Numbered from the stretch's first letter, positions 54,048-61,654 are shown. The stretch: DNA of 64,000 nucleotides from Kribbella flavida DSM 17836 (GCF_000024345.1 NC_013729.1:2914001-2978000), one strand, 5' to 3'. Numbers and translations: made by a program. The notes: generated by a model not told the origin, from the sequence alone.

Positions 54048-54050
54048 TAC
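54037..54050 (+). promoter_or_regulatory. GTTAC direct repeat over the -10 box
   Basis: GTTAC-N4-GTTAC (54037-54041, 54046-54050), a 9-bp period direct repeat. Regulators such as MtrA bind GTNAC direct repeats before peptidoglycan hydrolase genes in actinomycetes; assignment here is inference. Its position over the -10 suggests repression. Confidence 0.4.
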
Positions 54051-54052
54051 CT

Positions 54053-54198
54053 CTCGTTGCCTGAGCGTGCCGGTCGACCCGACCGGCGGGGCAGCACCAG
54101 CCGAGGGGTGACCCGCCGGATGGTGTCCGAGCCACTGCGGTAGGTTCGGCACCTCGCGTGCGCGGTCCACGGGGACGGCGTCGAGCAGAGGAAGGGAC
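54053..54198 (+). ncRNA. Probable c-di-AMP riboswitch (ydaO/yuaA type)
   Basis: The 5' CTCGTTGCC (54053-54061) pairs with GGCGTCGAG (54177-54185) to close the element (P1, one T-T mismatch). Conserved inner pieces are GGGGCAGCACCAGCCGAGGG with GTGACCC (54088 on), GCGGTAGG (54137 on) and the terminal GAGGAAGGGACC just before the ribosome-binding site. The usual GACAGCTAAC segment is not clear, so confidence is moderate. In actinomycetes this class precedes NlpC/P60 and resuscitation-factor genes, which is the case here. Confidence 0.7.
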
Positions 54199-54208
54199 CG
54201 ACCGGGCT

Positions 54209-55273
54209 GTGTCCATCGGACGCATCAACCGCACCAGAGGTATCGCCCTCGCCGCCATCACCAGCACCGCCGTCGTGGCGAGCGTGCTGTTCGTCCAGGG
54301 AGCGGCCGACGCCGACCCGAAGCCCACACTGACGCAGGCGAAGGCCCAGGTGGCGGCCCTGCAGCACAAGGCCGAGCAAGCCGGTGAGTCCGCCAACGAC
54401 CTGCGCGGTCAGATCAAGGCGTCGACCGACCGGGTGAAGGCGCTGCAGACCGGGATCAAGAAGCAGCAGACCCAGGTCGACGCGGTGAAGCGGCAGATCG
54501 GCTCGCTCGCGGTCGCCGGGTACCAGACCTCCGGGATGACGACCACGGCCCAGTTGCTGCTGTCGACGAACCCGGACCAGTTCCTGAGCCAGGCCTCCAC
54601 CGCTCAGGCGTACGCCGGTCAGCAGAACTCGGCGCTCCGCCGGTTCCAGGCGGCCCAGGGCAAGCTGACCGATCTGCAGGCCAGCGAGCAGGCCGAGCTG
54701 GCCGCACTGCAGGCCGTCCAGGCGAAGCAGGACGCGCTGAAGAAGCAGATCCAGACCAACCTCGACGCCGCCGAGAAGGTGCTCAGCAAGCTGAGCGACG
54801 AGGAGCGGGCCCGGATCCAGGCCGAGAACGAGCAGGAGGCCGAGGAGGCCCGGGAGCAGCGGCCCACCCGCAGCGGCCGGATGGACGACGAGGACGACGA
54901 GGACAAGACCGTCGTACCGGCGAGCGGGCGTGCGGGCGTCGCGGTGCAGTACGCGATGGCCCAGCTCGGCGACTCCTACGTCTGGGGCGCCGAGGGCCCG
55001 AGCTCGTTCGACTGCTCCGGTCTGACGAAGGCGGCCTGGGCGCGCGCCGGCGTCTCGCTGTCGCACTCCTCCCGGGCGCAGATCAACGAGGGCCGGCGGG
55101 TCAGCCGCGGCCAGCTGCAGCCGGGTGACCTGGTCTTCTTCTACAGCCCGATCAGCCACGTCGGCATGTACATCGGCAACGGCCGGATGGTGCACGCCAG
55201 CCGTCCGGGCAAGCCGGTGAAGACCGACTCGATCGATTCCATGCCGTACAGCGGTGCGGTCCGCCCGGGCTGA
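54209..55273 (+). CDS. NlpC/P60 peptidoglycan endopeptidase with coiled-coil N-terminus (RipC-like)
   Basis: 354 residues. Signal peptide about 1-35 (GIALAAITSTAVVASVLFVQ ... ADADP), a long coiled coil (about 38-210, QVAALQHKAEQAGESANDL), a charged acidic linker and the C-terminal NlpC/P60 domain (about 235-350): catalytic Cys in SFDCSGLTKAAW, His in SHVGMYIGNGRMVHAS. It cleaves the D-Glu to mDAP bond in peptide stems during cell separation; homologues are autoinhibited by or activated through the coiled coil (FtsX). GTG 54209 has GAGGAAGGGA 9 nt upstream, inside the riboswitch end. It matches Rv2190c in position. Confidence 0.92.
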   Translation: MSIGRINRTRGIALAAITSTAVVASVLFVQGAADADPKPTLTQAKAQVAALQHKAEQAGESANDLRGQIKASTDRVKALQTGIKKQQTQVDAVKRQIGSLAVAGYQTSGMTTTAQLLLSTNPDQFLSQASTAQAYAGQQNSALRRFQAAQGKLTDLQASEQAELAALQAVQAKQDALKKQIQTNLDAAEKVLSKLSDEERARIQAENEQEAEEAREQRPTRSGRMDDEDDEDKTVVPASGRAGVAVQYAMAQLGDSYVWGAEGPSSFDCSGLTKAAWARAGVSLSHSSRAQINEGRRVSRGQLQPGDLVFFYSPISHVGMYIGNGRMVHASRPGKPVKTDSIDSMPYSGAVRPG

Positions 55274-55299
55274 GTTCGCCCGGTAACGAGGTGTGATCG

Positions 55300-55327
55300 C
55301 GGCTCCGGGGCACGCCCCCCGGGGCCG
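55300..55327 (+). terminator. Terminator after the NlpC/P60 gene
   Basis: 11-bp stem with one mismatch: CGGCTCCGGGG (55300-55310), loop CACGCC, CCCCGGGGCCG (55317-55327), followed by TGTCGTTTC. Confidence 0.65.
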
Positions 55328-55417
55328 TGTCGTTTCACCACCAGTGTGTTTTCCTGTCCGGGGAGACGCCTAGAGTGACCCTCCTGACTGGGGCAGGGTG
55401 AGCAGCAAGGGGCCGAG

Positions 55418-57748
55418 GTGAACGACGACCAGCGCGACACCACGCCGCTGCCTGCCGTTCCGCCCGGTACGCCGTCCGCCGCCGAGCAGCCGACGGTCGT
55501 CCTGCCGTCCCAGCCGGACGACGCGCCCGCCGACCCGAAGCCCGCCACGTCCGGCTCGTCCACCGACTCGAGGTCGTCCACGGCGAGGTCGACCGCCGAC
55601 CGCGAGTCGAGCCGCCGGCCGAAGGGCTCCTCGGGCAAGTCCCCGGCGGACCAGACCACCATCGTCATCCCCGCCCAGCACGCCGCCCGTCGCCCCAGCA
55701 GTTCCCGCGACGCCGAGTCCCGCCGCTCCAGCAGTTCCCGCGACGCCGAGTCCCGCCGGTCCAGTAGTTCCCGCGACGCCGAGTCGCGCCGGTCCAGCAG
55801 TTCCCACGACGCGGAGTCTCGGCCCAAGCCGGCCGCCCAGCCGCCGGCCACCGGCGGCTGGTGGGACGAGCAGCCACCCGCCGAGCAGGCGGCCCAGCGG
55901 CGGTCAGCCGAGCGCCAGTCGGCTCAGGAACAGTCAGCAGGACAGCGGCCGGCTGAGCGGCGGTCAGCCGAGCGCCAGTCGGCTCAGCAGCCGTCAACCG
56001 GACAGCAGACGACGAAGCAACCGACTCGGGACCAAGACTCCCGCCCGGAGCAGACGGCCGGCAGCAGCCGCACGGAGCACGCCGCCCAGCCGAGCCGCCC
56101 GACGAAGTCGGAGCCGCCAAGCCGTGCGGACCGTGCCGCCCATGCACCGTCCGCCGAGGCTGCATCAGCGCGCCGCACAGAATCCGCGTCGGAGCCCAGC
56201 GCCGGCCAGGTACCGGAGCGGCGCGCAGAGCGTGTGTCGGAGTCCAGCGCCGGTCAGGTATCGGAGCGGCGCGCAGAGCGTGCGTCGGACCGCAGTGCCG
56301 GCCAGGCGTCGGGGCGCCGCGCCGAGCAGGCCGCGCCGGGCGACGACGCGCGGCGTACGGGTGGCAGCGGCGGCGGGAAGCCGGGGGAAAGGGCCTGGAA
56401 GAGCGTTGGCTGGCCGCTGCCGCGTCCGTTGCTGCAGCGGATCGCGCTCGGCACCGCGATCGGGCTCGTCGGCGTCGCGGTCTTCGCCGGAGTGCGGCAG
56501 CTCGACGACGCGCCCACCAACTCGGCCGGCCAATCCGGTACCACGAACCCGGTCCAGACCTCGTCCACCCCCGAGGACGAGGCCTCCGAGGGAGTACGCC
56601 GCGCTGTCGCCGGCGAAGCGGTCCTGCAGAAGATGGTCACCGCGATCCGCGCCGAGCGCCGCAGCGACTTCCTGCGCACCATCGACCCGGAGGCGAAGTC
56701 CTTCGACCAGCAGGCCCGCACGATCTACGCCAACCTCGGCAAGCTCCCGCTCGCCACCTTCCAGCTCCGCTACGTCAGCGACGACCCCGGCGCGCTCGAG
56801 CCGGACCGCCAGCGCGAGCTCGGCGGCACCGAGTCCTGGCTGGCTCAGGTCGAGGTCTCCTGGCAGCTGACCGGCTTCGACGCGAAGCCGGCCCGGGAGA
56901 CCCTGCCGGTGACGTTCGTCACCCGCGACGGTACGACGTACGCCGCGTCGTTCTCCGAGCGGTTCGTCGTCGGGCAGCGGCGGCCGATCTGGGCGCTGGG
57001 CGGCATCGACGTCGCGAAGAGCGCCAACACCCTGGTGATCAGCCTGAACTCGCAGGCCGACGCCGACGACTACGCCGCCGTCACCGATCGGGCGATCGAC
57101 GCGGTCAGCGACGTGTGGGGCGACAACTGGCGGAAGAAGGCGGTCATCTACCTGCCCGCCAAGCAGTCGCAGATGGAGAACGTGCTCGGCGCCCAGCAGG
57201 GCGCCTACACCCAGATCGCCGCGGTCACGATGGCTGAGCTGGACACGCCGCAGTCGGGTGCCCCGGTCCGGATCGTGGCGAACCCGAAGCTGTTCGACGA
57301 GCTGGGCAAGCAGGGCCGGCGGATCGTGCTGACCCACGAGACGACGCACGTCGCCTCGACCGCGACCGCCTCGCCGGTACCGTTGTGGCTGGCCGAGGGG
57401 TTCGCCGACTACGTCGCGTTCAACGCCGTCTCCGTCCAGGACGAGTCGGCGGCGAAGGAACTGTTCAAGGCGGTCCGGGCGGGCAAGGTTCCCAAGGAGC
57501 TGCCCCGTCCCGAGGCGTTCGCCGCGTCGTCGACGGAGCTTCCGCAGGCCTACGAGTCGGGCTGGCTGGCCTGCCGCCTGATCGCCGAGCGGGAAGGGCA
57601 GAGCAAGTTGGTGAAGTTCTACCGGACGGTGCACGCGTCGAAGAGCCCGAACGGGCTCGCCGACGCCTTCCGCACGGTGCTGGGGACGACCGAGCAGCAG
57701 TTCGTCGCCGACTGGCAGAACTACATCAAGAGGCTCGCCGGTGTCTGA
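55418..57748 (+). CDS. Membrane-anchored zinc metallopeptidase-like protein with disordered repeat tail
   Basis: 776 residues. Residues 1-320 are cytoplasmic and disordered: SSSRDAESRRS units, then Gln/Arg/Ala-rich repeats. One helix (about 338-360, LGTAIGLVGVAVFAGVRQL) precedes the outer part. The domain at about 590-770 resembles the MA/gluzincin fold: HETTHVAS (HExxH) and LAEGFADYVAF with the third zinc ligand Glu. A nuclear-transport-like domain (about 400-540) lies before it. It may cleave envelope proteins. GTG 55418 is 8 nt after a purine-rich AAGGGG. It overlaps the next gene by 8 nt. Confidence 0.8.
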   Translation: MNDDQRDTTPLPAVPPGTPSAAEQPTVVLPSQPDDAPADPKPATSGSSTDSRSSTARSTADRESSRRPKGSSGKSPADQTTIVIPAQHAARRPSSSRDAESRRSSSSRDAESRRSSSSRDAESRRSSSSHDAESRPKPAAQPPATGGWWDEQPPAEQAAQRRSAERQSAQEQSAGQRPAERRSAERQSAQQPSTGQQTTKQPTRDQDSRPEQTAGSSRTEHAAQPSRPTKSEPPSRADRAAHAPSAEAASARRTESASEPSAGQVPERRAERVSESSAGQVSERRAERASDRSAGQASGRRAEQAAPGDDARRTGGSGGGKPGERAWKSVGWPLPRPLLQRIALGTAIGLVGVAVFAGVRQLDDAPTNSAGQSGTTNPVQTSSTPEDEASEGVRRAVAGEAVLQKMVTAIRAERRSDFLRTIDPEAKSFDQQARTIYANLGKLPLATFQLRYVSDDPGALEPDRQRELGGTESWLAQVEVSWQLTGFDAKPARETLPVTFVTRDGTTYAASFSERFVVGQRRPIWALGGIDVAKSANTLVISLNSQADADDYAAVTDRAIDAVSDVWGDNWRKKAVIYLPAKQSQMENVLGAQQGAYTQIAAVTMAELDTPQSGAPVRIVANPKLFDELGKQGRRIVLTHETTHVASTATASPVPLWLAEGFADYVAFNAVSVQDESAAKELFKAVRAGKVPKELPRPEAFAASSTELPQAYESGWLACRLIAEREGQSKLVKFYRTVHASKSPNGLADAFRTVLGTTEQQFVADWQNYIKRLAGV
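55697..55828 (+). repeat. 33-bp tandem repeat, 4 copies
   Basis: Four copies of a 33-bp unit (55697, 55730, 55763, 55796) encoding SSSRDAESRRS; the last is diverged. In frame in the metallopeptidase-like gene. Confidence 0.9.
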
Positions 57749-58985
57749 GGCGGCCGCCCGCCGGGCGCCCTGGGTGGCCGGTGCGCTGGTCGCCGCCGCG
57801 CTGGTCGTGGTGATCGTCACGACCACACCGTGGCACCTGATCGACGTGCCGAAGCCGGACGCCGCGGCGGACTTCACCAGTGCCGAGATCGACCGCCAGC
57901 AACGGTTCCGGCAGGAGCTGTTGCCTTGGTCAACGACATCCTGGGTGCTGTCGGTGCTGGTCCCGCTCGCGATCGGGTTCAGCCCGCTCGGCCGCCGCCT
58001 GTACGACGTACTCCGGATCGGTCGCTGGTACCTCGCGGTTCCGGTGCTGGTGGCCGGCCTCGGTCTGCTGACCAGCCTGGTGACGCTGCCGACCGACGCG
58101 TTCGCCGAGCAGGTGACCCGGGACTACGGCCTGTCCACCGAGAGCTGGGGGTTGTGGCTGCGCGACCGCGCGGTGAACTGGCTGCTGATGTCGGCGGCGC
58201 TGATCGCGATCGCGCTCGGCCTGATCGCGCTCGCGAGGAAGTGGCGGACCTGGTGGTGGGCGCCCGCGGCGATCGCCGGTGCGGTGCTCGTGCTGGGTGT
58301 CTCCTTCGCCTACCCGGTGCTGGTGGAGCCACGGTTCAACGAGTTCGCTTCGATGGCGCCCGGGCCGCAGCGCGACGAGTTCCTGCAGCTGGCCCGGGAG
58401 GACGGCGTACCGGTGAAGGACGTGCTGGTCGCCGACGCGTCGAAGCGGACGACCGCGCTGAACGCCTACGTGTCGGGGTTCGGCTCGACCCGCCGGCTGG
58501 TGGTCTACGACACGCTGCTGAAGGACGCGTCACCCGCCCAGGTCCGGCTGGTCGTCGCGCACGAGCTCGGCCATGCCGCTGAGGACGACGTGCTGCACGG
58601 CACCCTGATCGGCACGCTCGGCGCCGCGTTCGCGGTGGTGCTGCTCAAGTTGGTGCTCGGTGCCCGGATGGCCGATCCGCGCCGGACGGCGTTGCTGCTG
58701 GCCCTGGTCGTGGTCGGCACCACGCTGTCGTCCCCGGTGCAGAACCTGGTCAGCCGGCGGATCGAGGCCCGCGCCGACCACCACTCGCTGCGGCTGACGA
58801 ACGACGCGAAGACCTTCGTCGAGATGCAGCGGGCGCTGTCGGTGCGCAACATCTCCGGCCTGGAGCCGAGCCGCTGGCGGTACTGGATGTTCGCCAGTCA
58901 TCCAACTCCGCCGGAGCGGATCGCGATGGGCCGCGCCTGGGGCAGCGAGCAGGGCGACCCGGTGCCCCCGCTGGTCCGCCGATGA
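57741..58985 (+). CDS. M48-family (Ste24-like) membrane metallopeptidase
   Basis: 414 residues. About seven membrane helices flank a soluble catalytic region. The zinc site is VVAHELGHAAEDD (HExxH), and the third ligand lies in NLVSRRIEARADHHSLRL (Glu). TTALNAYVSGFGSTRRLVVYD is the M48A signature. Ste24-type enzymes remove peptide from prenylated or misfolded membrane proteins. GTG 57741 overlaps the upstream metallopeptidase-like gene, making a two-protease operon. Confidence 0.92.
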   Translation: MSEAAARRAPWVAGALVAAALVVVIVTTTPWHLIDVPKPDAAADFTSAEIDRQQRFRQELLPWSTTSWVLSVLVPLAIGFSPLGRRLYDVLRIGRWYLAVPVLVAGLGLLTSLVTLPTDAFAEQVTRDYGLSTESWGLWLRDRAVNWLLMSAALIAIALGLIALARKWRTWWWAPAAIAGAVLVLGVSFAYPVLVEPRFNEFASMAPGPQRDEFLQLAREDGVPVKDVLVADASKRTTALNAYVSGFGSTRRLVVYDTLLKDASPAQVRLVVAHELGHAAEDDVLHGTLIGTLGAAFAVVLLKLVLGARMADPRRTALLLALVVVGTTLSSPVQNLVSRRIEARADHHSLRLTNDAKTFVEMQRALSVRNISGLEPSRWRYWMFASHPTPPERIAMGRAWGSEQGDPVPPLVRR

Positions 58986-59010
58986 CCGGCAGCGCGGACA
59001 CCGTGCGGCG

Positions 59011-60123
59011 ATGACCGTTCTCGTCATCACGAACGACTTCCCGCCCCGCCAGGGCGGGATCGAGACGTTCGTGCGCTCGCTGTGCGACGAGCTGCCCGCG
59101 GACGAGCTCGTCGTCCTGACCTCCCACGAGCCCGGCGACACGCAGTACGACGCGAGCCTGCCGTTCCGCGTGGTCCGCGACCGCAGCACGATGCTGCTGC
59201 CGACACCCCGCATCACCCGGTACGCCGTCCAGGTGCTGCGCGAGTACGGCGCCGACCGGGTGGTCTTCGGCGCCGCGGCTCCGCTCGGCCTGATGGGGCC
59301 GGCCCTTCGCCGGGCCGGGGCGCGGCGGATCGTTGCCTTGACCCACGGCCACGAGACCTGGTGGGCGGGACTTCCCGGATCGCGGCAGGCGCTGCGGCGA
59401 ATCGGTGCCGCGGCCGACGTGGTGACCACCGTCTCGTCGTGGTGCGAGCAGCGGATCGCCCCGGCTCTGTCGCCGGGTACGCGCATCGAGCGGTTGACGC
59501 CGGGGGTCGACACGGCACGGTTCTTCCCAGGCTGTGGGGGAGACGCGGTGCGGAGGCGTCTCGGCCTCGGCGATCGCCCGGTCGTCGTCTGCGTGTCCCG
59601 AGTGATCGCGCGGAAGGGGCAGGACACCCTGATCCGGGCCTGGCCGCGGGTCTTGGCCGACGTACCGGATGCGGTGCTGCTGCTCGTCGGCGACGGCCCG
59701 GTACGCGCGCGGCTGGAGCTGCTCGCCGAGCCGTTGGGGGAGAGCGTTCGCTTCGCTGGGGCGGTGCCGTGGCAGGACATCCCGCCGTATGTCGATGCGG
59801 GCGATGTGTTCGCAATGCCCTGCAGGACAAGGCGATTCGGGCTCGAGCCGGAGGCGCTCGGCATCGTGACGCTGGAAGCCGCCGCGACCGGCAAGCCGGT
59901 GGTGATCGGTGACTCCGGCGGCACCGGCGACACCGTCCGCCATGGCCGGACCGGCTATCTGGTCGACCCGTACAACCCGGTGGCGACGGCCGTCCGGCTG
60001 GTGGAGCTGCTGACCGACCCGGTCCGCGCGAAGATGCTGGGCGAGGCCGGCCGGCAGTGGGTCGCGGCCGAGTGGAGCTGGGCCCGGTCGGGCGCCGAGC
60101 TGCGGAACCTGCTCGACGTCTGA
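59011..60123 (+). CDS. pimB: GT4 mannosyltransferase, PimB-like
   Basis: 370 residues. GT-B fold; FLVITNDFPPRQGGIETF-type start (VLVITNDFPPRQGGIETFV), VFGAAAPLGLMGPALRRAGA, LTHGHETWWAGLPGSRQALR, VCVSRVIARKGQDTLI and VFAMPCRTRRFGLEPEALGI closely follow PimB' of mycobacteria (Rv2188c), which adds the second mannose to phosphatidyl-inositol monomannoside. The gene order relative to NlpC/P60 agrees. A different actinomycete might use it for another mannolipid. ATG 59011 is 25 bp after the M48 gene. Confidence 0.88.
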   Translation: MTVLVITNDFPPRQGGIETFVRSLCDELPADELVVLTSHEPGDTQYDASLPFRVVRDRSTMLLPTPRITRYAVQVLREYGADRVVFGAAAPLGLMGPALRRAGARRIVALTHGHETWWAGLPGSRQALRRIGAAADVVTTVSSWCEQRIAPALSPGTRIERLTPGVDTARFFPGCGGDAVRRRLGLGDRPVVVCVSRVIARKGQDTLIRAWPRVLADVPDAVLLLVGDGPVRARLELLAEPLGESVRFAGAVPWQDIPPYVDAGDVFAMPCRTRRFGLEPEALGIVTLEAAATGKPVVIGDSGGTGDTVRHGRTGYLVDPYNPVATAVRLVELLTDPVRAKMLGEAGRQWVAAEWSWARSGAELRNLLDV

Positions 60124-60140
60124 GCCGAAACCTGTACTCT
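60112..60140 (+). promoter_or_regulatory. Promoter of the Ala leader transcript
   Basis: -10 TACTCT (60135-60140), 7 nt before the leader ATG at 60148, and -35-like CTCGAC (60112-60117) with a 17-bp spacer. The A of the ATG falls at the expected start point, so the leader ORF is probably translated leaderless. It overlaps the end of the PimB-like gene. Confidence 0.55.
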
Positions 60141-60147
60141 TGGGGAC

Positions 60148-60213
60148 ATGCATCAGATGTCCCGCCTCGCCGCAGCCGTACGAGCTTTCCGCTCTCCGGC
60201 TGCCGCTGCCTGA
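60148..60213 (+). CDS. Alanine-rich leader peptide (attenuator)
   Basis: 21 codons and a TGA: starts MHQMSRLAAAVRAF and ends with four Ala codons before the stop. Eight of 21 residues are Ala (8-10, 13, 18-21). Codons include GCA and three GCT, rare in this GC-rich genome. Ala codons 8-10 coincide with RNA segment 1 and 18-21 with segment 2 of the attenuator. ATG 60157 (M4) is an alternative start, 10 nt after GGGGA. This is the classical leader-peptide design for sensing charged tRNA-Ala. Confidence 0.75.
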   Translation: MHQMSRLAAAVRAFRSPAAAA

Positions 60214-60257
60214 CATCTGCTTCCAGAAACCGGCGACCGGAAACGGTCCGCCGGTTT
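60172..60257 (+). promoter_or_regulatory. Ribosome-mediated attenuator with four RNA segments
   Basis: Segment 1 GCAGCCG (60172-60178) pairs with CGGCTGC of segment 2 (60197-60203), 7 bp. Segment 2 CCGGCTGCC (60196-60204) can instead pair with segment 3 GGCGACCGG (60232-60240), 8 of 9 positions (one mismatch, one G-U). Segments 3 and 4 form the terminator (60227-60257). The alternatives exclude one another: stalling on Ala codons at 60169-60177 frees segment 2 to pair with 3, and free translation lets the terminator form. Confidence 0.7.
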
Positions 60258-60260
60258 TCT
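60227..60260 (+). terminator. Intrinsic terminator of the attenuator
   Basis: 13-bp stem: AAACCGGCGACCG (60227-60239), loop GAAA (60240-60243), CGGT + bulged C + CGCCGGTTT (60244-60257), then TCT and CGTTT. The T-rich tail is unusual for this genome. It lies 57 bp before the AlaRS-like ATG, so it must be passed to express that gene. Confidence 0.8.
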
Positions 60261-60316
60261 CGTTTCCGAGGCCAGGTGCTCTGTTTCCGGTCCGCAACAG
60301 ACAAGGACCACCTGCC

Positions 60317-61480
60317 ATGAACCTGACCAAAACCTTCGTCGACTTCTTCACCCGGCACGGCCACGTCCCGACCACCGGGTCCTCGCTCATCCCGCGCCCC
60401 GGTGATCCGGTGCTCTTCACGACCTCCGGCATGCACCCACTCACGCCGTACCTGGAGGGCGAACCGCATCCACTGGGCAGACGGCTGGTGGGGGTGCAGC
60501 GATGCCTGCGTACCACCGATCTCGACGAGGTGGGGGACCCGACCCACCTGACCGTGTTCGAGATGCTCGGTTCCTGGTCGCTCGGCGACTACGGCAGCGA
60601 GCAGACGCTGCGCTGGGGCTATCAGCTGCTGACCGAGCGGTTCGGTATCGACCCGGGGCAGCTCTACGTCACCGTGTTCGGCGGCGACGGCCAGGTCGAG
60701 CTGGACCAGGAGTCGCTGCGGACCTGGCAGTCGCTCGGGCTGCCGATCGAGCTGACCACCGACGACAACTGGTGGTCGAACGGCCCGACCGGGCCGTGCG
60801 GTCCGGACTCGGAGATCTTCGTCTGGACCGGGGGCGGCTCACCCGAGGGCACTCCGACCACCGACAAGCGCTGGGTCGAGGTCTGGAACCACGTGATGAT
60901 GCGCTACCGCCGGCTCGACGACGGTTCGCTGGAGCCGCTGCGGCAGCGCAACATCGACACCGGGCTCGGGCTGGAGCGGCTGACGATGGTGTTGGAAGGC
61001 AAGCAGTCGGTTTACGAAACCAGTCTGTTCGAGCCGTGGATGACGACCGTGCCGCGGCTGTGGACACTGGACGAGCAGTCCGAGCGGATCGTGATCGACC
61101 ACCTCCGGTCGAGCATCGTGATCGTCGGCGACGGGGTGCACCCGTCGAACACCGGCCGCGGCTACGTGCTGCGCCGGCTGATCCGCCGGGCGCTGACCAT
61201 CCTGTGGCGCGAGGACGAGTCCCGCAGCCTGTCCGAGCTGCCGATCGAGCTGTTCCAGCAGACGCTCGACCACTTCCACCAGGGCGAGCTGGTCACCTTG
61301 GTGCGCCGGATCCTGATCGACGAGGAGATCCGGTTCACCAACCTGCTGGAGCGGGGCCGCAAGGTGCTCAGCCACGACCGGTTCCGCAAGACGCTCGACC
61401 AGAACGACTTCGACTACCTGCACGAGACCCACGGGCTGCCGCAGGAACTCGTCGTGTCGTTGCTGGAGCCCTCGCTCTAG
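60317..61480 (+). CDS. Alanyl-tRNA synthetase-like protein lacking editing and C-Ala domains
   Basis: 387 residues, the size of an AlaRS catalytic plus tRNA-binding fragment; a normal AlaRS has about 880. Class II core motifs: HGHVPTTGSSLIPRP (motif 1 region), VGVQRCLRTTDLDEVG and TVFEMLGSWSLGDYG (motif 2), GPTGPCGPDSEIF, NIDTGLGLERL (motif 3). The start of the helical tRNA-binding domain follows (NTGRGYVLRRLIRRALTIL). The protein ends there (LVVSLLEPSL), with no HxxxH/CxxxH editing site. ATG 60317 has AAGGA 9 nt upstream. Likely aminoacylates tRNA-Ala or an amine/carrier with Ala, without proofreading; regulated by the upstream attenuator. It could be a stress or inhibitor-resistant back-up. 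Confidence 0.88.
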   Translation: MNLTKTFVDFFTRHGHVPTTGSSLIPRPGDPVLFTTSGMHPLTPYLEGEPHPLGRRLVGVQRCLRTTDLDEVGDPTHLTVFEMLGSWSLGDYGSEQTLRWGYQLLTERFGIDPGQLYVTVFGGDGQVELDQESLRTWQSLGLPIELTTDDNWWSNGPTGPCGPDSEIFVWTGGGSPEGTPTTDKRWVEVWNHVMMRYRRLDDGSLEPLRQRNIDTGLGLERLTMVLEGKQSVYETSLFEPWMTTVPRLWTLDEQSERIVIDHLRSSIVIVGDGVHPSNTGRGYVLRRLIRRALTILWREDESRSLSELPIELFQQTLDHFHQGELVTLVRRILIDEEIRFTNLLERGRKVLSHDRFRKTLDQNDFDYLHETHGLPQELVVSLLEPSL

Positions 61481-61654
61481 CACCCCTGGACGGCCCGGCC
61501 AGTCGCGTCGTACGGCGACCGGCCCGGGCCCCGCGGCCTCACCTCGCCCCGGCGGCCACCTCGCCCTGCGGCCTCACCTCGCCCCACTTTGAGCACCGGC
61601 CGGCCAAGCGGATCGCCCGGGCACGGCTGGTGCGTGCTCAAGGTCAGTGGGTGG
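61481..61654. other. Intergenic region, convergent genes
   Basis: 174 bp between the AlaRS-like gene and the convergent EamA gene. Contains a C-rich stretch with the short repeat GCCTCACCTCGCCCC occurring about twice (61537-61590). No gene seen and no clear terminator hairpin. Confidence 0.5.

Noticed and set aside
60140..60316. N-terminal extension of the AlaRS-like protein from 60140
   Set aside because: It would run through the attenuator and terminator; homology starts at MNLTKTFVDFF, and AAGGA precedes ATG 60317.
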